From contig CAMYKS010000002.1 in assembly GCA_947259115.1 (NCBI GenBank), positions 1 through 64,000 of the forward strand: a DNA stretch of 64,000 nt, given 5' to 3'. The DNA comes from an uncultured Desulfobulbaceae bacterium (GTDB taxonomy: Bacteria > Desulfobacterota > Desulfobulbia > Desulfobulbales > BM004). The translations under genes and the position numbers were made by a program. Under the pieces are notes generated by a model. The model searched no databases. It had not been told where the DNA came from and saw nothing but the letters and a program-made list of their open reading frames with translations. Shown here piece by piece: positions 24,998 to 33,488 of this stretch (its first letter is position 1; every line of letters starts with the position of its first letter).

Positions 24998-25825
24998 ATG
25001 TATCGCAACGTGATTTTCTGGAGTGCTGTTTTGTTGGGATGTCTGTTGGTTTCACAGGCACAGGCAATACAGTTCATTCATGATGAACACCTGACATACC
25101 TTGAAGAGGAGCAGACCTGCACTGTCTGCCATAAAGAGGATGCCAAGGTGATCATCCCGGCGAAAGCGGATTGCCTGGAATGCCATGAGGAAGACTTTTA
25201 CAGTGAAGTCAGCTTCTCAGGAACCAAAACCCATGGTCCGGTCTGGACCATGAACCATCGACCGGCAGCCAAGGGCAACTCCATTGACTGCTCTGCCTGC
25301 CATGATCAGGATTACTGCATGGAATGCCACAAGGCGGGTTTTGCCGATGAGATGGGCGAGTTGGGCAATAACATGATCAATGTGCACCGCTCGGAATTCA
25401 TGGTTTCGCATCCCATACCGGCTCGCACAGACCCGCAACTCTGTTCCAGTTGTCATGAGGTTAAGTTCTGCTCGGAGTGCCACGCGAATTTCGCACCGGA
25501 AGACCTGGCCGTCCAGTCGCATAGAAAAGGGTGGAGCGGCAGTATGCCTGGTGACGTTCAGCATAGTCTTTTTACGCCTGAAATGTGCCAGACCTGCCAT
25601 CCTAACTCGGTGCTGCCGTCTCATGAATGGTCCAATGTTCATGGTCGGGAGGCGAGAAAGAACCTGGCAACCTGCCAGAGCTGTCACCCGGAAGGCGATA
25701 TATGTCTGACCTGCCACAGCGCCAGGACAGGACTGCGAATTAACCCGCATCCCAAGGACTGGGATGATATGAAAAGTAGACTGAAAAATGCAAGTGACGG
25801 CAGAACCTGCCGTAAGTGCCATTAA
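24998..25825 (+). CDS. Periplasmic decahaem cytochrome c
   Basis: This 275-residue exported protein has a signal peptide of about 23 residues. Ten CxxCH motifs are visible: CTVCH, CLECH, CSACH, CMECH, CSSCH, CSECH, CQTCH, CQSCH, CLTCH and the last, CRKCH, at the extreme C-terminus. Many free His are available as distal ligands. There is no lipobox, so it is probably periplasmic or inside the barrel, the place of OmaB/MtrA-type cytochromes. AAAGGAGG precedes the start. The frame ends immediately after the tenth haem motif. Confidence 0.9.
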   Translation: MYRNVIFWSAVLLGCLLVSQAQAIQFIHDEHLTYLEEEQTCTVCHKEDAKVIIPAKADCLECHEEDFYSEVSFSGTKTHGPVWTMNHRPAAKGNSIDCSACHDQDYCMECHKAGFADEMGELGNNMINVHRSEFMVSHPIPARTDPQLCSSCHEVKFCSECHANFAPEDLAVQSHRKGWSGSMPGDVQHSLFTPEMCQTCHPNSVLPSHEWSNVHGREARKNLATCQSCHPEGDICLTCHSARTGLRINPHPKDWDDMKSRLKNASDGRTCRKCH

Positions 25826-25871
25826 TTAAAGATAAAATATTATTCAGGTAACCAAATATAAGGAGAAAACA

Positions 25872-28145
25872 ATGCATGCAAACAGAATGACTTTGCTTGT
25901 TGCTTCAATTGCACTGATGACACTTTGGGGTTGCAGCAGCAGCATGGACTCCGGTGGCGGCAAATCAGATGTATCCACCGAGTATGAAACAGTCGGCATT
26001 GACGTCTGCGTGCAATGCCATGACATCAAGGGCCAGGAATGGCTTGGCAGCCGCCATGGCAATGCAGAGCCCGAAGGTGGACCCCACAGCCCCCATCGTC
26101 CTGGAGAATCCTCCTGTGCGGACTGTCATAATCCGTTGAATGACGGGGACTTGATTGAGTTTGCCTTCAATACCCAAGAGAAGCGGCGGGATGTCATCGG
26201 CTGTGAATCCTGCCATGGCGGCGGCGGTTTGCATTACGGCCTGGGACCGATCGAATATCCGAGATCGGCTCCTGAGATTTGTGGTGCCTGCCACAATCGT
26301 GATGACGGCCACCATGACACCGACAAGTTGATCTACGATAAATGGCTGGGCTCCAGGCATGCAGAATCCCTCCATGGTGAAGACCATAACCCGTGCCAGC
26401 GCTGCCACACCAATGAGGGGGCCCTGGCATCCAATGTCGCAGGTTATACGGGCGACAAGGATGTACTCGGTACCAGCGACGATCTTGGCAGGCGTGCCCC
26501 GCCGGCCATTCCCGAAGAGGATGTCACCGCGGTAAGCTGTGCCACCTGCCACGATGTGCATAAGGCCGGTGAACTGCGGCAAGTATGGTCATCAGAAGGT
26601 GACAATGATTATATGTGGGACCCGAACAAAAATGGTTCGAATAATGACCAGTTTGACCTTTGTACCAGCTGTCACGTTCTATATAATGATGAGGGCGCCC
26701 TGGTTGGCTCAGGCTCTGTTGCATCCGGCACCGCTCCCTTCTATCATGACACCGCCTGGTACCGTATCATTGGCACAACCCATTACGACGATCCGGCCAC
26801 CGGTCCTGGACCGGGACAGAATACAGCCGCTCTGATCGAGGGCTACAATATCCGCTGGCAGAGCGAGAATCCCTGCTTTGACTGCCATGGCCACGAGTTC
26901 CGAACCGCTACCAGACCCTATGCTGGGGATGATGATCGTGACGATCCGACCATCTGGACCGAGTGGGCCAGTTCCGCCCATGCCGGCCATCTCTTCCAGA
27001 TAAAGCTTGATGCTGCATCAGAACAGGCCGGCGGCGGTGACCCTGCAAATGCTCCACGCTCCACCGACACCGTTGATGCAGTCATGGCTGCCGGAACCCT
27101 CTTGGAAGGTGATGCCTGGACCCATTATAACTGGGATTATACCACCAGTAGGGGAAGCTGCCAGCGTTGCCATACTGCAACAGGTCTTGAAAATTTTCTG
27201 GATGCTGATATCAATGAAGAAGAGTATGATTATAATAACAATGATTATTCCCATCTGGTTAACTGGTCCGCTGCTGAAGGCTCGCCGCAGAACGAGATGC
27301 TCTACTGCTGGGGCTGCCACACCAATGCCGCCGACGGAGATCTCCGCAATCCCGGCGAGTTGACCCTTGATTTCGTCAATGAAGGTGAAGACAGCCCGTC
27401 AGGTGAAACGGAGTACGTGACTCTTCCGGACAAGGGCAATGCCAACGTTTGCGGCGCCTGTCACGCTGGCCGCGGTAATAATACCTCCATCCGCACCGGT
27501 AACCGTTCCACCCGTTTTGCCGGCCACCATGGGCCGACCGCCGGGTCACTCTACGCCGAGGTAGTGCATACCGGCTTCGAATATACCGGCAAGGACTACA
27601 CTCCGGTAGCGTTCTTTGCCCATGACGATATCGAAATCAATGGTGATTCTCCTGAAACCGGAGATGGTCCCTGCGTCGGCTGCCATATGGACGGTACAGC
27701 TGATCACACCTTTGAAGCTGTGGAAGAGGATGCCGCCGGCAATATCGTGGCAATCAATAACCAGGCACTGTGCAACACCTGTCATACCACTTTTCCGATG
27801 AACCCAAGCATCCTGGAAGAGGAAGAGGCAGGTCTCGAAGATTCCAGTAAACTTCTTGACGCCTATGTTACCAACGATGTTACCAACTATCTGGACGAGG
27901 ACGTCAAAGCCAATTACAGGACGGTTCCTCTGAATGCTTACGGAGCGTTCCAGAATTCGCTCTATATGCATGACGAACCGAGCATATACGTGCATAACCG
28001 TTTCTACGGCAAACGCTTGATCTTCGATTCCATCGATTGGCTGGATAATGGTGTTCTGAATGGCACGATTACCATCCCGGCCGATTATCCGGAAGCAAGA
28101 ACCTGGCTGAATGCAGATGCCGGCGGTGTAGCGACCAGACCGTAA
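25872..28145 (+). CDS. Outer-membrane lipoprotein cytochrome c with 13 haem motifs
   Basis: This is a 757-residue protein. Its N-terminus has a lipobox (LWGC, Cys near residue 21) followed by a Ser/Gly-rich tether. Thirteen CxxCH motifs can be counted, from CVQCH near residue 47 to CNTCH near 640, followed by a haem-free C-terminal stretch of about 115 residues. Size, lipidation and position after a porin and a periplasmic multihaem cytochrome match the outer-surface component of Pcc-type conduits. It would pass electrons to, or take them from, minerals, cells or soluble shuttles. It is the last gene before a strong terminator. Confidence 0.9.
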   Translation: MHANRMTLLVASIALMTLWGCSSSMDSGGGKSDVSTEYETVGIDVCVQCHDIKGQEWLGSRHGNAEPEGGPHSPHRPGESSCADCHNPLNDGDLIEFAFNTQEKRRDVIGCESCHGGGGLHYGLGPIEYPRSAPEICGACHNRDDGHHDTDKLIYDKWLGSRHAESLHGEDHNPCQRCHTNEGALASNVAGYTGDKDVLGTSDDLGRRAPPAIPEEDVTAVSCATCHDVHKAGELRQVWSSEGDNDYMWDPNKNGSNNDQFDLCTSCHVLYNDEGALVGSGSVASGTAPFYHDTAWYRIIGTTHYDDPATGPGPGQNTAALIEGYNIRWQSENPCFDCHGHEFRTATRPYAGDDDRDDPTIWTEWASSAHAGHLFQIKLDAASEQAGGGDPANAPRSTDTVDAVMAAGTLLEGDAWTHYNWDYTTSRGSCQRCHTATGLENFLDADINEEEYDYNNNDYSHLVNWSAAEGSPQNEMLYCWGCHTNAADGDLRNPGELTLDFVNEGEDSPSGETEYVTLPDKGNANVCGACHAGRGNNTSIRTGNRSTRFAGHHGPTAGSLYAEVVHTGFEYTGKDYTPVAFFAHDDIEINGDSPETGDGPCVGCHMDGTADHTFEAVEEDAAGNIVAINNQALCNTCHTTFPMNPSILEEEEAGLEDSSKLLDAYVTNDVTNYLDEDVKANYRTVPLNAYGAFQNSLYMHDEPSIYVHNRFYGKRLIFDSIDWLDNGVLNGTITIPADYPEARTWLNADAGGVATRP

Positions 28146-28163
28146 ACTCTAACTCATAATAAA

Positions 28164-28200
28164 ACAGAAAAAGCCCCAGCTCCGGGGGGGCTTTTTCTGT
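28164..28200 (+). terminator. Rho-independent terminator of the porin-cytochrome operon
   Basis: ACAGAAAAAGCCCC pairs with GGGGCTTTTTCTGT around a short loop, giving a 14-base stem with an inbuilt T tract. It begins 19 bases after the 13-haem cytochrome stop. Its A/T flanks could let it work in both directions. Confidence 0.85.
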
Positions 28201-28369
28201 TTGGTCGTCAGTTGTGGAAATAAAGAATGACGAATGAAAATTCAGAGGCAGGCTGTAAGGCACAGGGGAATTACTGGAGTACTTGAATATTTTGAAAAAA
28301 TCATTCCACTACGCCATCACTCCAATGGAATAGTTTGATGTAAGAATTGAAAGTTGACTGCTGATAAGA

Positions 28370-28654
28370 CTATTGATCCCTTTTGTGACAGAAGAGGCAG
28401 CGGTACTTTGGCGGATGGTCTGCAGGCAGGGGATATTCACCCTCCGGCGAGTGGCACTCATCGCAGAATTTTTCGGCCTCCTTCTTATCCATCTTCATGA
28501 ATTTGGCATGGTCTGCATCGTTGGGGAGGTGTTTGGTTGTTTCTTCCGGAGCATTCCAGAGAAACATGAAAAGCCCGCCGCAGACAACAACAAAGATTAG
28601 GTTGTAGAAGATAATGTTTTTTCTTTTTATGCGTTTTTGTTCTTCGTTATTCAT
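28370..28654 (-). CDS. Small membrane-anchored di-haem cytochrome-like protein
   Basis: This 94-residue protein has a basic N-terminus, one membrane segment (about 14-33), and a periplasmic tail with two haem motifs, CDECH near 64 and CLFCH near 86. The short linker between them includes HPP. It could be a small quinol- or enzyme-linked electron carrier, similar in shape to NapC/NirT fragments or small tethered cytochromes, but no family can be named. It lies 14 bases after the flavoprotein gene on the same strand, so the two are probably co-transcribed. Confidence 0.72.
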   Translation of the reverse strand: MNNEEQKRIKRKNIIFYNLIFVVVCGGLFMFLWNAPEETTKHLPNDADHAKFMKMDKKEAEKFCDECHSPEGEYPLPADHPPKYRCLFCHKRDQ

Positions 28655-28668
28655 TGGTTATTCCTTGA

Positions 28669-29685
28669 TCAGTCGGCCATCTCCAGCATGCTGAAAGGTA
28701 TCAGTCCAGTACGTAATGCCAGGATGAGTATCTCCATGGTTGCAATGTTTAGCAACCTGTTTTTAGCAGAAAATGAGACGATGCGCCGATGTTTTTGCTG
28801 TTTTTTAATGAGACGCTGCAGTTCATGACAATCGTAATCCGGGTTTATGATGACCCGGGCAGCAGTCTCACCGGAAACAAGGGCCGGGTACATCCCTTCT
28901 CCGGTAAGTCCTGATGCAAGTCCTGCTGCATCACCTATAAGCATTATATTGCCAAAACGCCAGCCGCGGTAATCAAAATTAATGAGTCCCGCTCTCGGTT
29001 TTAAGCCATTCAATGGAATTTTCTGCAACGCTGCCCAGCGTCTGAGGCAGGTAAGCATTTGTTTGGGATTATTGTACGGCTTTGCTCCATAGATGCCGAC
29101 CGAAGCCATACCCTTGAACGGGAATATCCAGCCGTAGCCGTTGTTGAACAACGTATCATTCAGATGCCATTCCATCCTGTCAAAATTGCCGGGCACCTGG
29201 AAATGTACACCCACCCCGATTTTGTCAGTGGTGAGATTAAGATATCTCCGCACAATTGAGCTGGAGCCGTCAGCACCTATCAAATGGCGATATCGGAAAC
29301 TCCCCTGGTTAGTTGCAACGTAGTCGGGAGTTATTTTCTGTACCAGGCATGAAGTTTTCATCACAGCTCCTGCTTCCAGTGTTTGGCGGTACATCCATTC
29401 TCCCAGAACTTCCCTGCGGATTGTGGCCACAATAGGATCCGGAGATTTTATAACGGTCTGCTGATGGTTGGATCGTATATACTGCCGGGGAAACACACCC
29501 TCAATAAGATGCTCAGGCACCCGCCTGATCAGTCCATCCCAGGTAATACCCCCGCCACAGACCTTGGGGCCTGCCACGGGCTTTCTTTCCAGCACCAGCA
29601 CATCTAGACCATGTTCGGCCAATAATTTTGCACAGGCAAGTCCGCCCGGTCCGGCGCCAACAATTATAACGGAAAATGACAGCAT
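28669..29685 (-). CDS. Geranylgeranyl-reductase-family FAD oxidoreductase
   Basis: This is a 338-residue flavoprotein. The FAD-binding GAGPGGLACA lies near residue 10, ERKPVAGPKVCGGG near 33, LIGADGSSSIVRR near 135, and IGDAAGLASGLTGEGMYPAL near 255. The family reduces isoprenoid double bonds in lipids or quinones, or acts as a general oxidoreductase. With a small di-haem cytochrome gene next to it, an electron-transfer or quinone-modifying role is plausible. The substrate is not visible in the sequence. It is divergent from mgtE. Confidence 0.82.
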   Translation of the reverse strand: MLSFSVIIVGAGPGGLACAKLLAEHGLDVLVLERKPVAGPKVCGGGITWDGLIRRVPEHLIEGVFPRQYIRSNHQQTVIKSPDPIVATIRREVLGEWMYRQTLEAGAVMKTSCLVQKITPDYVATNQGSFRYRHLIGADGSSSIVRRYLNLTTDKIGVGVHFQVPGNFDRMEWHLNDTLFNNGYGWIFPFKGMASVGIYGAKPYNNPKQMLTCLRRWAALQKIPLNGLKPRAGLINFDYRGWRFGNIMLIGDAAGLASGLTGEGMYPALVSGETAARVIINPDYDCHELQRLIKKQQKHRRIVSFSAKNRLLNIATMEILILALRTGLIPFSMLEMAD

Positions 29686-29946
29686 ATTTTACTATCTGTT
29701 CATTGGGAAAAAAAGGTTAATAAACGACAAAAACATTTTTTAGAAAATTATTAATAATGGGTAATTATTGAGTTTTCTGCTATTATATATTACTTGCAAA
29801 AAGCTGCTGAGTGACTATAAACAGGTTAATTTTTCCTGGCAATTTGAAAAATCAGAGCAAATAACTGTTTTTTCCGGCCGGTCCGGATAATCCAAAAATT
29901 GATACAATATAATGTTTTTCAGGGTTTGACCAGTCTGGTGCATGTG

Positions 29947-31332
29947 ATGAAGGAAGCAACATTCAAAAGAGAAATGATCGGTAATGAGGGCATGGTCCTG
30001 CTCGATACCGTCCGGCGTTTGAATCGCCGTGGTGCGGTGGCCCATCTTTTGAAACTGCTGCTGAAGACGCATCCGGCTGACATGGCCTGGGTTTTCAGGC
30101 ATCTGACCCCTCTGGAACGCAAGAAAGTTTTCAGTGTCATTACCCAGACGGAAATGATTGGTGAGTTCTTAAGCGAGATTGATCAGGCTATCATGCTGGA
30201 ACTTGTCCAGGATCTGACCCCCAAGTTCATGGTGGCGGTTATTTCCGAGATGGCCTCCGATGATGTTGCAGACCTGCTGGAAGCACTTCCTGAAGAGAGG
30301 GCCAATGAGATACGACAGCTCATGGTCAAGGAGGACAGGGAAGAGGTTGACGAACTTCTGCAGTATCACCCGGAAACTGCCGGTGGTCTCATGTCGCCTG
30401 ATTTTATGGCCCTTGACGGAGAACTCAGTGCCGGAGATGCCATTAAGATCGTCCAGGAACGCTCCGAGGAATCGGAGATGTCCTTCTATCTCTATATCAC
30501 CCATGGTGACGGACAGCTGGCCGGAGTTATCTCTCTGCGTGAGCTTCTGCTGCATCCTCCATACAGGCAGCTCAAAAATATAATGAACGACACTGTCACG
30601 TCGGTTACCACTGATATCAACCAGGATGAGGTGGCCCATGTCATTTCCCAGTACAACATACTGGCAGTACCCGTTGTGGACAGCAATTACAAACTGCTGG
30701 GTATAGTAACCGTGGATGACATCATTGATGTTATCCGGGAGGAGGCCACAGAAGACTTCCTGCGTATGGCCGGTGCCGGTAAGGATTCGGAAATCCTTTT
30801 AAAATCAACCCTGGATAATGCCATGACCAGGGCGCCCTGGCTTTTTGCCAGTTGGATAGGTGGGGTAATGGCCATGTTCATCATTTCATTTTTCCATGAT
30901 GAGCTGCAGAAGGTTTTGGCCCTTGCCGCCTTTATCCCCATTGTCATTGGTATGGGAGGTAATATTGCAACCCAGTCCAGCACTATCATTATCCGCGGTA
31001 TGGCCACAGGCAGGGTCAATATGCAGGAACTCTCCAAGGTCATTTTCAAGGAAATGCGCGTGGGGTTGATTCTGGGCGCCGTGTATGGCCTGTTTCTGGG
31101 GATCCTGGCATTCTTCGGGTATGCTGAGACTACCTATCTGGGCCTGGTTGTCGGCCTCTCCGTGTTTTTTGTCATGACCATGGCGGCAACGGTGGGTACC
31201 TTTGTGCCGCTTATTTTAAAGCGTTTGAATTTCGATGCGGCAATTGCCACCGGGCCATTTGTCACAACATCCATAGATATCCTGGGTGTTCTTGCCTATT
31301 TCCTCATAGCAAAAAACCTATTGAACCTCTAG
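29947..31332 (+). CDS. mgtE: Magnesium transporter MgtE
   Basis: This is a protein of about 461 residues with the full MgtE plan. The N-terminal superhelical MgtE_N domain (about 20-130) is followed by two CBS domains (about 140-260) and five membrane segments (about 285-460). Membrane motifs include PIVIGMGGNIATQSS and DAAIATGPFVTTSIDI. CBS and N domains gate the channel by cytosolic Mg2+. The ATG at 29947 was preferred; an upstream TTG at 29899 and Met at 29974 are alternatives, and no ribosome-binding site is decisive. It begins a run of envelope and ion-homeostasis genes. Confidence 0.94.
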   Translation: MKEATFKREMIGNEGMVLLDTVRRLNRRGAVAHLLKLLLKTHPADMAWVFRHLTPLERKKVFSVITQTEMIGEFLSEIDQAIMLELVQDLTPKFMVAVISEMASDDVADLLEALPEERANEIRQLMVKEDREEVDELLQYHPETAGGLMSPDFMALDGELSAGDAIKIVQERSEESEMSFYLYITHGDGQLAGVISLRELLLHPPYRQLKNIMNDTVTSVTTDINQDEVAHVISQYNILAVPVVDSNYKLLGIVTVDDIIDVIREEATEDFLRMAGAGKDSEILLKSTLDNAMTRAPWLFASWIGGVMAMFIISFFHDELQKVLALAAFIPIVIGMGGNIATQSSTIIIRGMATGRVNMQELSKVIFKEMRVGLILGAVYGLFLGILAFFGYAETTYLGLVVGLSVFFVMTMAATVGTFVPLILKRLNFDAAIATGPFVTTSIDILGVLAYFLIAKNLLNL

Positions 31333-31472
31333 GATCTTACAGATATTTTCGAAGTATAAATTTTATTCTGTTTTTTTACAGAATACTTTACGTTTTCATG
31401 TTTCAGATACATATTTAAACGAAATATTTTTGCAGCCCTGCATAAATTATAAAGAACGTACATAGTCGTAAA

Positions 31473-32588
31473 ATGGAGCAGCATAACTATCCTAAGAAAA
31501 GAATCCCATCCTGGTTTATCCTGGTTGTTATCCTCATGGGCTTGTGGTGGTTGGCCGATAGAGGTGAGCGGCCCAAATACAATAAGGAAGCCGTACCCCG
31601 TGTCGTGGATGCCCGTGGCGACCTTGCAGAGGATGAAAAAAACACCATTTCTGTGTTTGAGGAAATATCACCCTCGGTGGTCTATATCACCAGTATAGAG
31701 GTTAGGCGCTCCATTTTCAGCCTCAATGTTTATGAGATTCCCCAGGGGACCGGTTCCGGGTTTGTCTGGGACAAGGAAGGCAGGATTGTCACCAATTATC
31801 ACGTTGTGGGTGATGCCAGCCGGGTTGAAGTCACACTGGGGGACGATACAGTCTACAAGGGCATTATGGTGGGTGCTGCTCCTGATAAGGATATCGCCGT
31901 GCTGCAGATCTCAGCGCCCAGCGAGGCATTGACACCTATTCCCCTCGGTGATTCGGAATCCCTTCTGGTCGGACAGAAAGTCTTTGCCATAGGAAACCCA
32001 TTCGGACTTGACCATACTATCACCTCCGGCATTGTCAGTGCCCTGGAGCGTGAAATAACAGCGGTCACTGGCAGGACCATCCAGGGAGTGATTCAGACTG
32101 ATGCTGCCATCAATCCGGGTAATTCCGGTGGGCCTTTACTGGACAGTGCCGGAAGGTTGATAGGTGTCAATACAGCCATATACAGCCCATCGGGGGGCAG
32201 TGCCGGAATCGGTTTTGCAGTGCCCGTGAATGTTGTCAATAAAGTGGTGCCTGAATTAATACGTCATGGCCGTGTGATCCACCCGGGAATCGGGGTCACT
32301 CTTGCAAGTGAGAGAATTGCCGGGCGCCTTGATATCCAGGGGCTGCTGGTTATCAAGGTGCAGCCTGGAAGTTCCGCTCATAAGGCAGGTCTCCGTGAAA
32401 CCAGGCAGGTCAGGGGTAAGGTTATTCTGGGGGATATCATATTGGCCGTAAACGAGGTGCCGGTGGAATCGTATGACGAACTGCGTAACGAACTGGACCG
32501 CTACCGTATCGGCGACGAAGTTACACTCATTATCCTGCGCGGCGATGAACACATCAAAGTCAAGGTGCGGCTGGAAGAAGTAGGGTGA
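31473..32588 (+). CDS. Membrane-anchored DegS/DegP-like serine protease with PDZ domain
   Basis: This is a 371-residue protein. An N-terminal membrane anchor (about 13-29) leads to a trypsin-like domain with the triad His110 (TNYHVV), Asp140 (DKDIAVL) and Ser218 (GNSGGPL), and one PDZ domain at about 270-365. One PDZ and an uncleaved anchor fit DegS or HtrA-type sensors better than DegP. It would act in the periplasm on misfolded envelope proteins or in sigma-E-type signalling. An inverted repeat (ATTCTGT/ACAGAAT) precedes it at 31365-31384. Confidence 0.92.
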   Translation: MEQHNYPKKRIPSWFILVVILMGLWWLADRGERPKYNKEAVPRVVDARGDLAEDEKNTISVFEEISPSVVYITSIEVRRSIFSLNVYEIPQGTGSGFVWDKEGRIVTNYHVVGDASRVEVTLGDDTVYKGIMVGAAPDKDIAVLQISAPSEALTPIPLGDSESLLVGQKVFAIGNPFGLDHTITSGIVSALEREITAVTGRTIQGVIQTDAAINPGNSGGPLLDSAGRLIGVNTAIYSPSGGSAGIGFAVPVNVVNKVVPELIRHGRVIHPGIGVTLASERIAGRLDIQGLLVIKVQPGSSAHKAGLRETRQVRGKVILGDIILAVNEVPVESYDELRNELDRYRIGDEVTLIILRGDEHIKVKVRLEEVG

Positions 32589-32735
32589 TTCCTATCTACC
32601 ATATTGCTGTCAAGATAGTTGAGTATCTGGCTGCCTGCCATTTTTTCAGCTATGCGTCTGGTTTCCTGCAGTATTCATCTTTTTTAAAATAACGGTCGGC
32701 CATACCCTACTGAAAGTCCAGTGGATACGAATGTT

Positions 32736-32764
32736 TTGGGGACAGATTTTAAATCTGTTCCCAA
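32736..32764. repeat. REP-like 29-bp palindrome
   Basis: TTGGGGACAGATTT and AAATCTGTTCCCAA form 14-base arms with one mismatch around a single base. GGGGACAGATTT-type palindromes often accompany REP-associated tyrosine transposases or occur as dispersed intergenic repeats. No transposase is present here. The surrounding 32589-32895 holds no gene. Confidence 0.55.
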
Positions 32765-32895
32765 GTAATCTACTGCCACAATGTGGTACGTTTCCCTTGA
32801 CTATTACCTCATTGAACCTAATATGTATAGTAGTACGAAATGACATCTTTTTAACATCTTAAACAAAAATACAATGGAATCTGGAGGTGCGTTCT

Positions 32896-33306
32896 ATGAA
32901 AAACTTTAAACCGGGAATCTTATTGGGGCTGGCATTTCTGCTCCTGTTTGCCTTTTCTCTGCCGGCATATGGGGGAGATGATACTCCCCGCTTAAGCACG
33001 GAGGAGTTGCAGGCCATGCTCGGCAGTTCCGATCTTGTCCTGCTGGATGTGAGAACTGCAAAGGATTTGAAAAAAAGCGATAAAAAAATTGTTGGTGCGG
33101 TACGGGTTGATCCTAAAGATGTGAAATCCTGGGCTGGCAATTATGGCAAGGACCAGAGGATAATTCTCTACTGCGCCTGAAAAAAAGAAGGTACCAGCGC
33201 CAGGGTGGCGCAGGATCTTATCGGCATGGGATATAAGGATGTCAAGGCCTTGAAGGGCGGCTGGAAAGAATGGCTCAAAAAAGGTTTTCCCACTGAGCCG
33301 AAGTAG
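32896..33306 (+). CDS. Exported rhodanese-like selenoprotein
   Basis: Read through TGA at 33178-33180 the gene gives a 136-residue rhodanese-fold protein. It has a signal peptide (about 1-25), LLDVRTAKDL near 50, then ILYCA-Sec95-KKEGTSARVA and LKGGWKEWLKKGFP at the end. In ordinary relatives this loop reads YCAC followed by an E-x-TSARVA pattern, so the Sec replaces a conserved Cys of the catalytic loop. The frame continues cleanly for 41 codons and completes the domain. GGAGG lies eight bases before the ATG at 32896. It is a likely periplasmic sulfur-transfer or redox enzyme. A strong terminator follows. Confidence 0.87.
33178..33214 (+). promoter_or_regulatory. UGA codon and SECIS hairpin of the rhodanese gene
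   Basis: After the UGA (33178-33180) and 16 bases, GCGCC (33197-33201) and GGCGC (33207-33211) form a perfect stem around AGGGT. Flanking CC/GG extend it across an A-A mismatch. Stem length, five-base loop with G and U, and distance match bacterial SECIS elements closely. Confidence 0.72.
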
Positions 33307-33366
33307 CAGATAAAAGATGTTTTTTGGAGGGTGGATTACAAATTTGTCCTCTCGTTTACTGATATG

Positions 33367-33399
33367 AAAAAGGCCGGTTTATTTAACCGGCCTTTTTTG
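33367..33399 (+). terminator. Rho-independent terminator after the rhodanese gene
   Basis: GGCCGGTT (33372-33379) and AACCGGCC (33385-33392) form a perfect 8-base stem around a five-base loop, followed by six T. It closes the rhodanese transcript 61 bases after its stop and insulates mscS. Confidence 0.88.
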
Positions 33400-33488
33400 T
33401 TTTTTGAAATAAATCAAAGTAAAATTGCAGCAAATCAATTAAATTATAAAATTCATGTTAAATTGTACATATTTCAACCTCGAGGTGC

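Noticed and set aside
25217-25822. Minus-strand frame of 201 residues opposite the decahaem cytochrome
   Set aside because: The complement of repeated CxxCH codons gives long open antisense frames rich in Ala, Gly and Met. No family pattern was seen.
33178-33306. Rhodanese truncated at the TGA
   Set aside because: The 41 codons after the TGA complete the rhodanese domain and a well-formed SECIS-like stem is present. Truncation would remove half of the active-site loop.
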